Shown here: positions 36,878 to 46,107 of the stretch, piece by piece
Layout of the letters: the number at the start of each line of letters is the position of its first letter
Numbering within the stretch: position 1 is the first letter of the stretch
Assembly: GCF_910592395.1 (NCBI RefSeq)
Contig: NC_088308.1
Coordinates: 27,419,501-27,483,500, forward strand
Source of the DNA: Lineus longissimus
Lineage: Eukaryota > Nemertea > Pilidiophora > Heteronemertea > Lineidae
Reading direction: 5' to 3'
DNA: 64,000 bases
Notes under the pieces: generated by a model
Seen by the model: the letters and a program-made list of their open reading frames with translations, nothing else
Told to the model about the DNA's origin: nothing
Databases searched by the model: none
Program-made: the position numbers and the translations under genes

Positions 36878-38102
36878 TTTAGGCCCTGATAAGTCACAAG
36901 GAGAATCCTATATCCAACAACGATGGTCTACGCCCTCTGTCCTGCTGTCCACTCTGAACGACCGTGGTGCCGTCAGTCACCCATAGCTGAGGACAATTGT
37001 CACAATTACTATGGTGTCGAGTTTTGATAAGGATTTAGTGAACCGTATTCCTTTCAATGTAACCCTGAGGGACAAATTTAACTAAAATGTGCTGGATATC
37101 CTATCCTGCAGGAATGGTGTACGTACGTTGAGTGCCTACGGTTTAAATGCCCTATACTAAAGTGTTATGTAGACTTACATTACATCCACTGCCCGACTGG
37201 TTTTAACTTGAACCGCATGAATCACTGGTCTATTGTCCGGGCCTGTTTGTGCTCAAATTGACCACACGGAAGAATGCATTGTCACTGAGACAAAATATCA
37301 TGATATCCTGGACAAGAATAACCCGAAATCTGTCGAAGTGACCTGGTAACTGATATCTGTTCGGATAGAAGACAGATAGTGACAGGTCGTTTTTATTTAA
37401 AGTGAACTTGTCCCTGCATTCTGGTTGTGACTTTGTCATTAGAAGACCATTATGGGACAAATGAAAATGCACTTTTTTCAATATTTGAATGGGGATAGAG
37501 GCATCGGTACTGTAAACCCGTTATGAGCCGTATAGTATTCCTGGCAAACTGCAGTGTGCTTTCTGTATATCAAGATATTACATGTACATACATGTAGGCA
37601 CCTCGTAGCAGATCCGAGCCTAAACAGAGTCGAGAAAAGAGGGGGGGGGGGCGGATGAGGGATACCAACCAAAAGGAAAGGTCCAACTCTATTGGCCAGG
37701 CCACTGATCGATGTCCACTCGCGAGTGCTGTCCCACTACTTCTAGATCTCAAACACGGGAACTTTGGCCTGCTGTGTCTCCACCCTGAGCCAGTGCATTC
37801 CTCCTCAGACAACCTGGTCGTCTCGGGCTCTGCCAAGACCACCATACAGATGCTAAGCTTAAGTAACACTGGTATTAGTTACTTGGATTTGGCATTTGAC
37901 GTCACATTAGCCTCGAGGTTCAGTTTTTGTGACAGCGAGAGTAAGGTCAGGAGCCCAATCAAACGCCACATTTTGATCCCGCCTTAAGGATGAACTGAAC
38001 AGATTAGGAATCAAAATAATTAAAGAAGAACTCTGGTTGTTATTTTTCATCCAATACGAATGATAGATTGATAGATTGATGTTAATGAGTTATATTCAGC
38101 AT
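36878..38102. other. Intergenic gap between PDZ-LIM A (5' end) and the cyclase gene (3' end)
   Basis: It holds an 11-base G run at 37641-37651 and one copy of a dispersed repeat (37675-37862). No exon is supported. Confidence 0.6.
37675..37862. repeat. Dispersed repeat, copy 1 (mate at 44761-44942)
   Basis: About 185 bp match the later copy closely, from AAAGGTCCAAC to GATGCTAAGCTTA, in the same orientation. A plus-strand frame reading NFGLLCLHPEPV stays open in both copies. Confidence 0.85.
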
Positions 38103-38322
38103 TTAGCTGAGAAAAACTGATAACACAATAAGTACAAGCAAAGGGGCAGATGGCTGGAACTCGCAGCCCGCATTATTCCAAAATGCAAACATCCGCAAAG
38201 GAGCGCCACTTCCATCATATATTTTCATTGGAAAGGCGAAGACGGTGGCGCCACGTGGCGGCAGACTGTTAAGATTTGCAACCATCTCGAAACCGAACAG
38301 ATTTTTCTCTCCAAGAAGGTAT
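38103..38322 (-). CDS. Cyclase-like gene exon 4: C-terminus with hydrophobic tail
   Basis: YLLGEKNLFGFEMVANL and GATVFAFPMKIYDGSGAPLR complete the fold; then SAPLLVLIVLSVFLS runs to the stop at 38103-38105. Confidence 0.95.
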
Positions 38323-39920
38323 CTGAAGAAGATAATTGCAAGGTAAGTTTTAAGTAATGTACTGTCATAACTAAGTTACTAATGTATGATAATATGCAAT
38401 GGGGAGGAGCGCGAACATGACCCTTGACGCCGAGGATGTTGAGAATACAAGGAGAGAATGTGACTTGCCTGTGTGTTCCAGCGGTCGTTGAACTGCTTGG
38501 ATCCAGCGAAATGGTATCCACGCCTATAGCCAAGACATGCCGTTCATCAATTAGCCATCTCGTTGCACTTTCACTGACGCCAGGGTAATGTAAGCTATTC
38601 ATGTCATCAAACGACTTCGTCCCCAGGAATGCTGTCTTGTTAGTCCAGTACTGTTCCCATCCCGAATTCATGAAGACGAATGCCCTAGACAAATCAAGGA
38701 GAGACAAAATAAACAAAAAGTACGAACGACGATTGCATTATCACCACAGTATACTCCTGTCATTCCCAATGTGACGATACAGAGTGGTACTGCTGGCAAT
38801 TGCTCTTTTTACGGACCTGAATGCATGTGCAAAAAACTGCAATCACTGGCTGCTCACTATCCGTGCTCAAAACGAAAATCTGTAAAAAGAACATGTTGTA
38901 CACAAATCAGAGATTGCAGTCTTCAATCAATTTTTCAGTTACAAGTTTGCAATGATGACCATTTGATTATTCGCTCGCATCGTCATTGCTAACAGGTCTA
39001 TAGAGCCCGACTGATGTTATTTTTGCCACGTGGTCAAAAATGATTTGAAGGATCGGTTTCTCAATCTTAGCGTATCTTTTTACCTGTTTGGTATACGACC
39101 GTATTTACTTTCCCACTTCTTGAGATCATCTACTGTTAGTTCGGCTTCCCGGTTCGCCTTTGCCTTCTCTCGGATGTCCACCACGACAGCCTCCGAGACA
39201 AGGTCTCTCTGAGGTATCTGGTGGACTCTGCGGTTCCCTGGCTTCCCCAAATGAGCTGCGGCATCCATGTGGGTGGCCGTGTGTTCCGACAGGGATATCG
39301 AATTTAACTCGACACTGAAACAAATGCACAATCAACCACCATAAGGTGTATACTCACCACTAGTCCATTGCCAGCATTGCCCTCGCTTATTGGACTTTGG
39401 GTATCAAAATCAGCAAAATGAACCACTCCCGCCGCAAGGTTTGATAATTTTTGCTGATTTTGATGTTTGGAGCTGTTTATTTGTGTGCCGCGTCAGTAAT
39501 TTAAAATATGCACGGCCGCAGGAGATTCGCTGGTGAAAAAGAAATTACATCCCTTTGATAAATGTTCAAAACCCACCAACTGAAACCAACTCTCCGCCAC
39601 CAGACTGTTGACTTATATATAGGGCCGTTATATAACTTTTATGAATCATTTCGACATGTGGAGCTTTGCGCAGTTAAGAAAATTGGTCGGTTTTAGGGCT
39701 TACTATGTTTTACTCACTATAGGCCAGTTCCATGATAGTTTCCTCTATTTTCGATTGTAAACGTATATTTCTTGTGCCCAGGCCATTTCGGCATCTCGTC
39801 ATTGCCCACGAGGTTGTGTGTCATATCAACCATGTTGTCAGGTTCAGCTAGGGGAGCAGGTAGGCTCGTCACCACACCAGCAAATAGCACAACCAGTGCC
39901 GAATACAGATATGGAGTCAT
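38103..39920 (-). CDS. Secreted cyclase-family protein (kynurenine formamidase-like, PF04199 type), complete, 4 coding exons
   Basis: Exons 39718-39920, 39084-39314, 38469-38684 and 38103-38322 give 870 nt, 289 aa, in frame throughout. Residues 1-20 form a signal peptide (core SALVVLFAGVV). The cyclase/formamidase motif appears as HTATHMDAAAH at 79-89, with H79, H83, D85 and H89 in the metal-binding pattern; the usual second residue Gly of HTGTH is Ala. Later family blocks are GVDTISLDP, LLGEKNLFGFEMVANL and GATVFAFPMKIYDGSGAPLR. The family hydrolyses amide or lactam-type bonds (kynurenine formamidase, isatin hydrolase), but the substrate here is unknown. The tail after CEFQPSAP is hydrophobic to the stop, as in GPI-anchor signals. 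Intron 3 has a GC donor. Confidence 0.94.
38469..38684 (-). CDS. Cyclase-like gene exon 3: core; GC splice donor
   Basis: It encodes FVFMNSGWEQYW, PGVSESATRWL and AIGVDTISLDP. Only the GC donor (AG then GCAAGT) after the His codon keeps the next exon in frame. Confidence 0.94.
39084..39314 (-). CDS. Cyclase-like gene exon 2: metal-binding motif
   Basis: It contains HTATHMDAAAH and the strand DLVSEAVVVDI. It is 231 nt, phase 2 to phase 2. Confidence 0.95.
39718..39920 (-). CDS. Cyclase-like gene exon 1: signal peptide and N-terminus
   Basis: MTPYLYSALVVLFAGVVTSL is a signal peptide; the family block VDMTHNLVGNDEMPKWPG follows. The exon ends with TA before gtgagt, making Tyr with T of exon 2. 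Confidence 0.92.
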
Positions 39921-41408
39921 TTCTGTAATGATTTGAAGTTACGATCAGATGATAGGAAAGTTACAGTTTATGCAAGCCTTACCGCGCCTGGGTCCTGAAG
40001 CAGCCCAATTTTGCCATCACCGGGAAGGGACGAGGCCAATACCGCTGCGTTAGGAGTGTAGCCTTAACAAAGTTATTGGTTACAATATGGCTCCGGCTTT
40101 GGGACAAAATACCCCCTCCCCTAAAAATCGGATGGTAGTGTAGTGGATGTTGACACGGGAGGAGGACAATGTCGCCCATGACGACACACAGTCTGTATAA
40201 AAGTTTTATTGACCAATTTTATTCCAGATGAACTAATCACGACTTACCAAAAAGACAGGTGCAGGTGATAAATTCCTCTAGGCTGTCCGTCTCAAAACTA
40301 TCTCCTCCTCCTGTACTTTTGGTTGCGAACAGAAACTGCGGAGTCTCTAAACACGACCGGTGCGATCAACGACTCCAGTTAGGATATGCAGCACTTGTAA
40401 GCGGTTCGATGTGCCTCTCGGATGGGGCTGTGGTAAAAGGCTACGTAATTATCAACCTTGTAATCAAAGCGGGTCGTTAGGTTCTGAATGTTTGCCTGTC
40501 CTCCCAATTTCGCCATGATTGATGAAAATTGAGTTTGAAAAGCTATCTGGTCAGCCGAAATTGGGTCAATTCAAAAGCTTATGACATTTTTCTAGATGAT
40601 GTTTGTCTTCATGTATTCGGCGCCGCGGATTCCTATCTATGGAGAGGACGGAACGCCGTCTAATAAAGTGTCGTTCCATAACTTTATGATGGGCCAATCA
40701 AATTGGCGACGTCAAGGGTCACCGAGGAGAAGAGGATGACAAATATCACGATCTTGTTTTTAACAACTTTATTGAACAATAAATTATTAGAGCAGAATTT
40801 AGAACTTTTTTCTGGGAGTTTCTACAGCCGGGGATAGAATGTCCGGGAACCAAACATTCTATGGCATCTACCACAGAACCATTTATAGCATAATCCGACA
40901 GTAGGCCCGGACACTTTCTCCAGGGAAAAAGCAGAGATTTTCCCCCGACTCCCCTGAAGTATCGGCGATCTGTGACCTGATCATCCTGATAATGTTGATG
41001 TGATTGTGACAGCGAAAGTGATGCGACAACACACTTGGTCCTGATTGTTCTTCATAGGAACCGCTTGTTGCCGACAGTCAAGACGCTTACTAGGCGTTAT
41101 CTCATGCAGTCAAGTCCAATCAACTTAACGCCATGTTAAAAGACATCATCAACTGGCTAATGCAATTTGAACAACCAGCACAGGAAGGACATGTCCAATT
41201 GTGTCCTGGATTATGAACGGACACCGATGATGAAATGTACAAACAACCACTGATTGTGAAACTTTCAATCTAGCATTTGAAATGTTTACGACAAATTCAA
41301 ATGTTCAACTTGAACTGGTATCTTCATCTGTCGATATTTAAAAATCACCAACAGGTTTTACAAAAAGATATTTCAAACAAAAAGCTATGATTATGAAGGC
41401 ACTGCATT

Positions 41409-41604
41409 TGTGAACAGGTGGCGCTCCAGTTTGGTAGGATTCGTATCCTAGGTAGTGTAGCAGAATGGAATGACCACTGGAAAGCGTGTCCTTCCCTGGT
41501 TGGTGACGTCAGGTTCAGGTATGGTTCAACTGAGACTTGGCCGAGAGTTATTTCTGTCTCCATGGAGGTCTTTTCACGGAGGGAAGAGTTGTTCCATGAC
41601 CCTG
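41409..41604 (-). other. Candidate minus-strand exon, function unknown
   Basis: An open frame follows a good acceptor (tttcattttcag at about 41603-41614) and reads SWNNSSLREKTSMETEITLG, then NLTSPTREGHAFQWSFHSAT. It has three possible N-glycosylation sites and two cysteines. I do not recognise the family, no partner exon could be joined, and the left limit is approximate. Confidence 0.2.
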
Positions 41605-42067
41605 AAAATGAAATAAGATAAATCGATATTATAGGGAGCATCTCAGAAGCTTAATTGTTATGCCCTAAAGACCAGTCTCCATCTTGTATGTGAATTTGTT
41701 CCCCTGTGCGTTTCTTGCGTGCCACTAGGATTCTGCACAAATTGCAGTTATAACCCTGCCCCTGGGGTATCGATCCGAAGAGTCCGTACTGAACTTCCAG
41801 CGCTATTGCCTCCATAGCCTCCGCCCATACGAGCGTTGTCTCGAAGCTGAGCGATGTCAATACATTTAAGGGTCAAGATGGAAGAGACGTTTCGTTAAAC
41901 TGCTCTGGATATACGATCATATGCACCAGGTGGATCTGAGTCGTATTTGGTTACACAAGTTCTGCATCCTACCAGCTTAAACTGGGCACTGCCACCTCGT
42001 CATTCTGAAGACTGGCACTCATCATTCTCGCTTTCACACCTCATGGGCCGAGTGGTCAGTCACCTCT

Positions 42068-43857
42068 GAAATCATGAGACAGATCAAGTTAATGGTCAAA
42101 TTCAGGAACATATATAAAGATCAAGATTTCCTTCCAATCAATTTTCAGCAAGACTTGCCTTTCACTTGGACAGTCGCAACGTGAATTAAGACTATAGAGC
42201 CCTGCCACTTCAGTTTTCCTGACAATGGTCCTTCAGAATAGCACCAGATAGCATGCTAATGCTGTCTTAACAATACCTTTAAAGGCACTATCGCAAACTT
42301 CCATCTCCAATCACATCAAAGTATGTTGGATAAAACACCCACACATGGTCTCCTAATTATCATGATCATATACATTATCAAATAATAACATATCGCCTTC
42401 TTTTCGGCGAAACCGAGACTGAATTATTCACATTGTGTTCAAATGCGTTCATTTCGAGGTCAATTCATTAGTTACCAATGTATGCCTTAGAGGGGACAGA
42501 ATGGCACTGTTTAGACAAGAAGCCTCTCCAACAGCCCCAGGAATATTGGATAGAACGGCACTGTACTGGGTCCCAGTAATAAATATTGCCATAAAGACAT
42601 ATGATATTGTTCTGGGACTTATGTAAGATTAGTTTTCTCCGCCAAACCCAAGACTGAAGGATTAAAATCTTGTGTTTATGGGCTAACAAGTGCAAACACT
42701 TCCAAGTGAACCCCCTACAAGAGAAGAGTGGCTCTTCTTCTCTCCGACTTTGACACCCTACTGCGAACATATCAATAGATCAGCCAGCGGTCCTTGGTGT
42801 CGCCGCGTGGGTTACGTCCAGTGAAAGTGTTTGCAAAGGTCAGGGAACCACGATCTGACATCCATAACCAGCGTATCCCCTTTTCATGCCAGTTACAGTC
42901 GGGTGCTACACCACAGTCGGGATAGTGGCCGCCAAGTGAATGGTTGTTGAATTTAAAATCACGAAATCATGAGACAGATCAAGCTATAGGTCAAACTCAA
43001 GAACGTCAAGATCAAGATTTCCTTCCAATAAATTTTCAGCAAGACTTACCTTTCACTTGGACAATCGCAACGTGAATTAAGACTATATAGAGACCTGCCA
43101 CTTACGTTTTCCTGACAATATGGTCCATCAGAATAGCACCAGGTAGCGTACTAATGCTGTCTTTATCATACCTTTAAAGGCACTATGACAAACTTCCATC
43201 TCCAAACACATCAAAGTATGTTGGATCAAACACCCACACAGGGTCTCCTAATTATCATGATCATATACATTATCAAATAATAACATATCGCCTTCTTTTC
43301 GGCGAAACCGAGACTGAATTATTCACATTGTGTTCAAATGCGTTCATTTTGCAGTCAATTCATTTGTTACCAATGTATGCCTTAGAGGGGGCAGAATGGC
43401 ACTGTTTAGACAAGAAGCCTCTCCAACAGCCCCAGGAATATTGGATAGAACGGCACTGTACTGGGTCCCAGTAATAAATATTGCCATAAAGACATATGAT
43501 ATTGTTCTGGGACTTATGTAAGATTAGTTTTCTCCGCCAAACCCAAGACTGAAGGATTAAAATCTTGTGTTTATGGGCTAACAAGTGCAAACACTTCCAA
43601 GTGAACCCCCTACAAGAGAAGAGTGGCTCTTCTTCTCTCCGACTTTGACACCCTACTGCGAACATATCAATAGATCAGCCAGCGGTCCTTGGTGTCGCCG
43701 CGTGGGTTACGTCCAGTGAAAGTGTTTGCAAAGGTCAGGGAACCACGATCTGACATCCATAACCAGCGTATCCCCTTTTCATGCCAGTTACAGTCGGGTG
43801 CTACACCACAGTCGGGATAGTGGCCGCCAAATGAATGGTTGTTGAATTTAAAACTGT
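42068..43857. repeat. Tandem duplication of an 895-bp unit (two copies)
   Basis: Copy 1 (42068-42962) and copy 2 (42963-43857) are nearly identical at a constant offset of 895 bp over most of their length, with small indels near the left ends. Each starts GAAATCATGAGACAGATCAA. Each copy carries the unassigned minus-strand exon near its right end and an identical set of shadow frames. Confidence 0.95.
42772..42957 (-). pseudogene. Duplicated copy of the unassigned terminal exon (copy in repeat unit 1)
   Basis: It encodes NNHSLGGHYPDCGVAPDC, a Trp-rich middle (KGIRWLWMSDRGSLTFA) and GRNPRGDTKDRWLIY to a stop at 42772-42774. It differs from the other copy at one residue (Leu for Phe). The upstream splice acceptor of the other copy is replaced by the repeat junction, so this copy may be unusable. 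Confidence 0.35.
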
Positions 43858-44194
43858 TAACTGTTTACGTCAATTTACATATAATTAGACAAACCTTCAC
43901 TGATGAATTCAGTGGAGATTTCCACATCATAGTTTCTTTGAGCAAATGGTACATGTATTTGATTAGGGATGGCAATTAAAATTGCCGTTGAACATGTACA
44001 TGAAGTACAGTGATGTACATAATTCAACATGTCTGCTTGAAATTTCAAACTGCGCAGTTCATTTCGCCTTGATTGTATGACTATTTCTACAATAAAAACC
44101 CTTTGAAACCAACTCATACCTTTATCAGGAATAGATACTGTGCCTTACCTTCTGCTGCAGCCGTTTTGATTTGTTTCGGAAAATTTGAAGGCAT
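43667..44194 (-). CDS. Candidate two-exon small gene ending in the unassigned Trp-rich exon
   Basis: A short exon 44149-44194 (MPSNFPKQIKTAAAE, donor AAG|gtaagg) can be joined in phase to 43667-43860 through the acceptor aaacag, giving 79 aa. The second exon reads FNNHSFGGHYPDCGVAPDC, then KGIRWLWMSDRGSLTF and PRGDTKDRWLIY before a TGA. The protein sense of the second exon is fairly convincing from its composition. The acceptor has a poor pyrimidine tract and exon 1 is weak. It may instead be the last exon of a larger gene. I do not recognise the family. Confidence 0.3.
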
Positions 44195-44760
44195 TTTTAC
44201 GTTTGAAATCGGAGAAAGTGTTCCCGCGATGTTCTCCGCAGCTCACACACCAACCGACTGGCGTTCAAATCAACCGCGACCGATCATGACCAAAGACAAT
44301 ACATTTGACGTCACAGCAGGCCGGCTAGTAGTCATCTGCTCAGGCGAGACCTTTGTTCTGTCAATGATCAATATGACAGGCATTGTCAAAATGTGGGATT
44401 TGCTTGAGCATACATACCTGTACATGTACATATGCTGAGCTGTGGAATTGCATTAGGCAGGTTCCGTTAGCCAAAAGACGATGTGAATGCATTTTATCGA
44501 CGATTTCTTTTTTTAATCATTTCCTCAATTCCTTCTACAACCAAGTATAAAAAATGGTTCAGTGTCGTTTAAATCACCTCCAAATTCCTTGCGAACGAAC
44601 AAAGCAGGTGTTTATACTGAACGTTGTTTCATCCTAGAGGTCATAAAATTTATAACTCTGATATAAAAAATATATGTCCCACTATATGTAAATCATCATA
44701 TTGGGCAAGGACAGCCCTCAAGGTTAAAACTAGAACAAAAAAATTAACAAATCATAAAAA

Positions 44761-44942
44761 AGAAAAGGTCCAACCCTATTGGCCAGGCCACTGATCGATG
44801 TCCACTCACGGGTGCTGTCCCACTACTGCTCAACACAGGAACTTTGGCCTGCTGTGTTTCCACCCTGAGCCAGTGCGTTCCTCCATAGACAACCTGGTCG
44901 TCTCGGTCTCCCCCAAGGTCACCATATTGATGCTAAGCTTAG
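44761..44942. repeat. Dispersed repeat, copy 2 (mate at 37675-37862)
   Basis: It matches copy 1 over about 185 bp, same orientation, with roughly one difference in ten. The plus frame NFGLLCFHPEPVRSS is open here as well. Confidence 0.85.
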
Positions 44943-45547
44943 TGCAGACACCCGGTCAACATATCACAACGACCAGCAGGGCTCCCGGCCTCAAGCCGTT
45001 CATCTCCCTCAGCCTCCAGGTCACTGGCTTACAGGAGCACGCCACGACTACCAGCTGCTTGTGAGGGTAAATTTGTACTCCTCGGATAAAAAGAAAAATG
45101 CGTCCTTCAGCAATACGACTTTTGTGATCAGTTGTCATTGTCATTGTCCATTGACGATTTCATTGATACATGTATTAAGGTAAAGTTGCGTAACAAAAAA
45201 GTATGGATGGTGTGCCGTCTCCGACCGGACGTTTAGTTTCTCTGAAATAACACGTGGTGGAAGCACCAGCACGCCACAGTCTCGGGTTCGTGCACGGTTG
45301 AGACGGTTCCTAGTTGAGTTTACAGCAGAGTGTAGATTAATGTTGATATCATATTGATGATCTTTGACGTCATCTCTGACCGGGGGGTCATCTCTGATTA
45401 CCTGTCCTCTCTTCAGACGCTGTGTCTGTAGGATGTGACTTCAAACCAGGACTCCGATGCTATGTCGACTCCAGATGCCATCGCGGACATCGGTGATACG
45501 CCGTAATTGGCTTGGCCTTGGCTTTGTGGGCCACTTTGAATGGTGTC

Positions 45548-45563
45548 GGGGGGGGGGGGGGGG
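45548..45563. repeat. Homopolymer G run, 16 bases
   Basis: Sixteen G on the plus strand, about 430 bp upstream of the PDZ-LIM B start codon. Confidence 0.9.
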
Positions 45564-45981
45564 CGTTTCTCATCATCAATTAATGTCTATGATAGGGACC
45601 GAGAGACCACTGATAACGATGTTAAATTTTTATCATAAGGCAAAATCTATGTCGTATCAGTACCATCTCATACGCAGGTCTGTCAGTATGACTTCTACGA
45701 ACGATCCAATCTATTCCATCTAACTCCGCAAATTTTCGATAATTCATTCAGGCCCTCGATATCATTTCCTTCCCACAAGTAGTCTGACGACAAATCAAAT
45801 GTACTGTTTTAAATAATGATAATTCGACTCGGAAGGACGGAATGAGTGGGACGAATGGTGAGTCATATTTCAGTTCATATATTGACCGACAGATGGCGAA
45901 AACCATAAATCGTAACGCAGCTGGGTTGGGTTGATATCGAAGTCACTTCGCTGTGAGATCAGTCGTTTCTTTCTTGCTAAA

Positions 45982-46107
45982 ATGTCTGAGGGAATTCAAA
46001 TAAGTGCCAAATTAGAAAGAACAACCACAGAATCGGGTCAACAGACACCATGGGGCTTTCGGCTACAGGGTGGAAAGGACTTTAGTAGACCATTGACTAT
46101 TCTTAGG
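45982..46107 (+). CDS. PDZ-LIM B exon 1: start and first half of PDZ
   Basis: ATG at 45982 in AAAATGT opens MSEGIQISAKLERT, with ligand loop PWGFRLQGG. It ends TILR before gtaaga in phase 0, as in gene A. Confidence 0.95.

Larger units (their letters stand above)
39921..45981. other. Gap between the cyclase gene and PDZ-LIM B
   Basis: This 6-kb stretch holds the 895-bp tandem duplication (42068-43857), candidate minus-strand exons (41409-41604, 42772-42957, 43667-43860, 44149-44194), the second dispersed-repeat copy (44761-44942) and a 16-base G run (45548-45563). The right end must contain the promoter of PDZ-LIM B. Confidence 0.6.

Noticed and set aside
41651-41860. 69-codon minus-strand frame near the orphan exon, with an alternative frame rich in Gly/Asn/Ser
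   Set aside because: Two frames look equally plausible and the splice sites are weak, so no call.
42435-43665. Pairs of matching 63- and 100-codon frames
   Set aside because: They match only because of the 895-bp tandem duplication; identity of copies is not evidence of coding.
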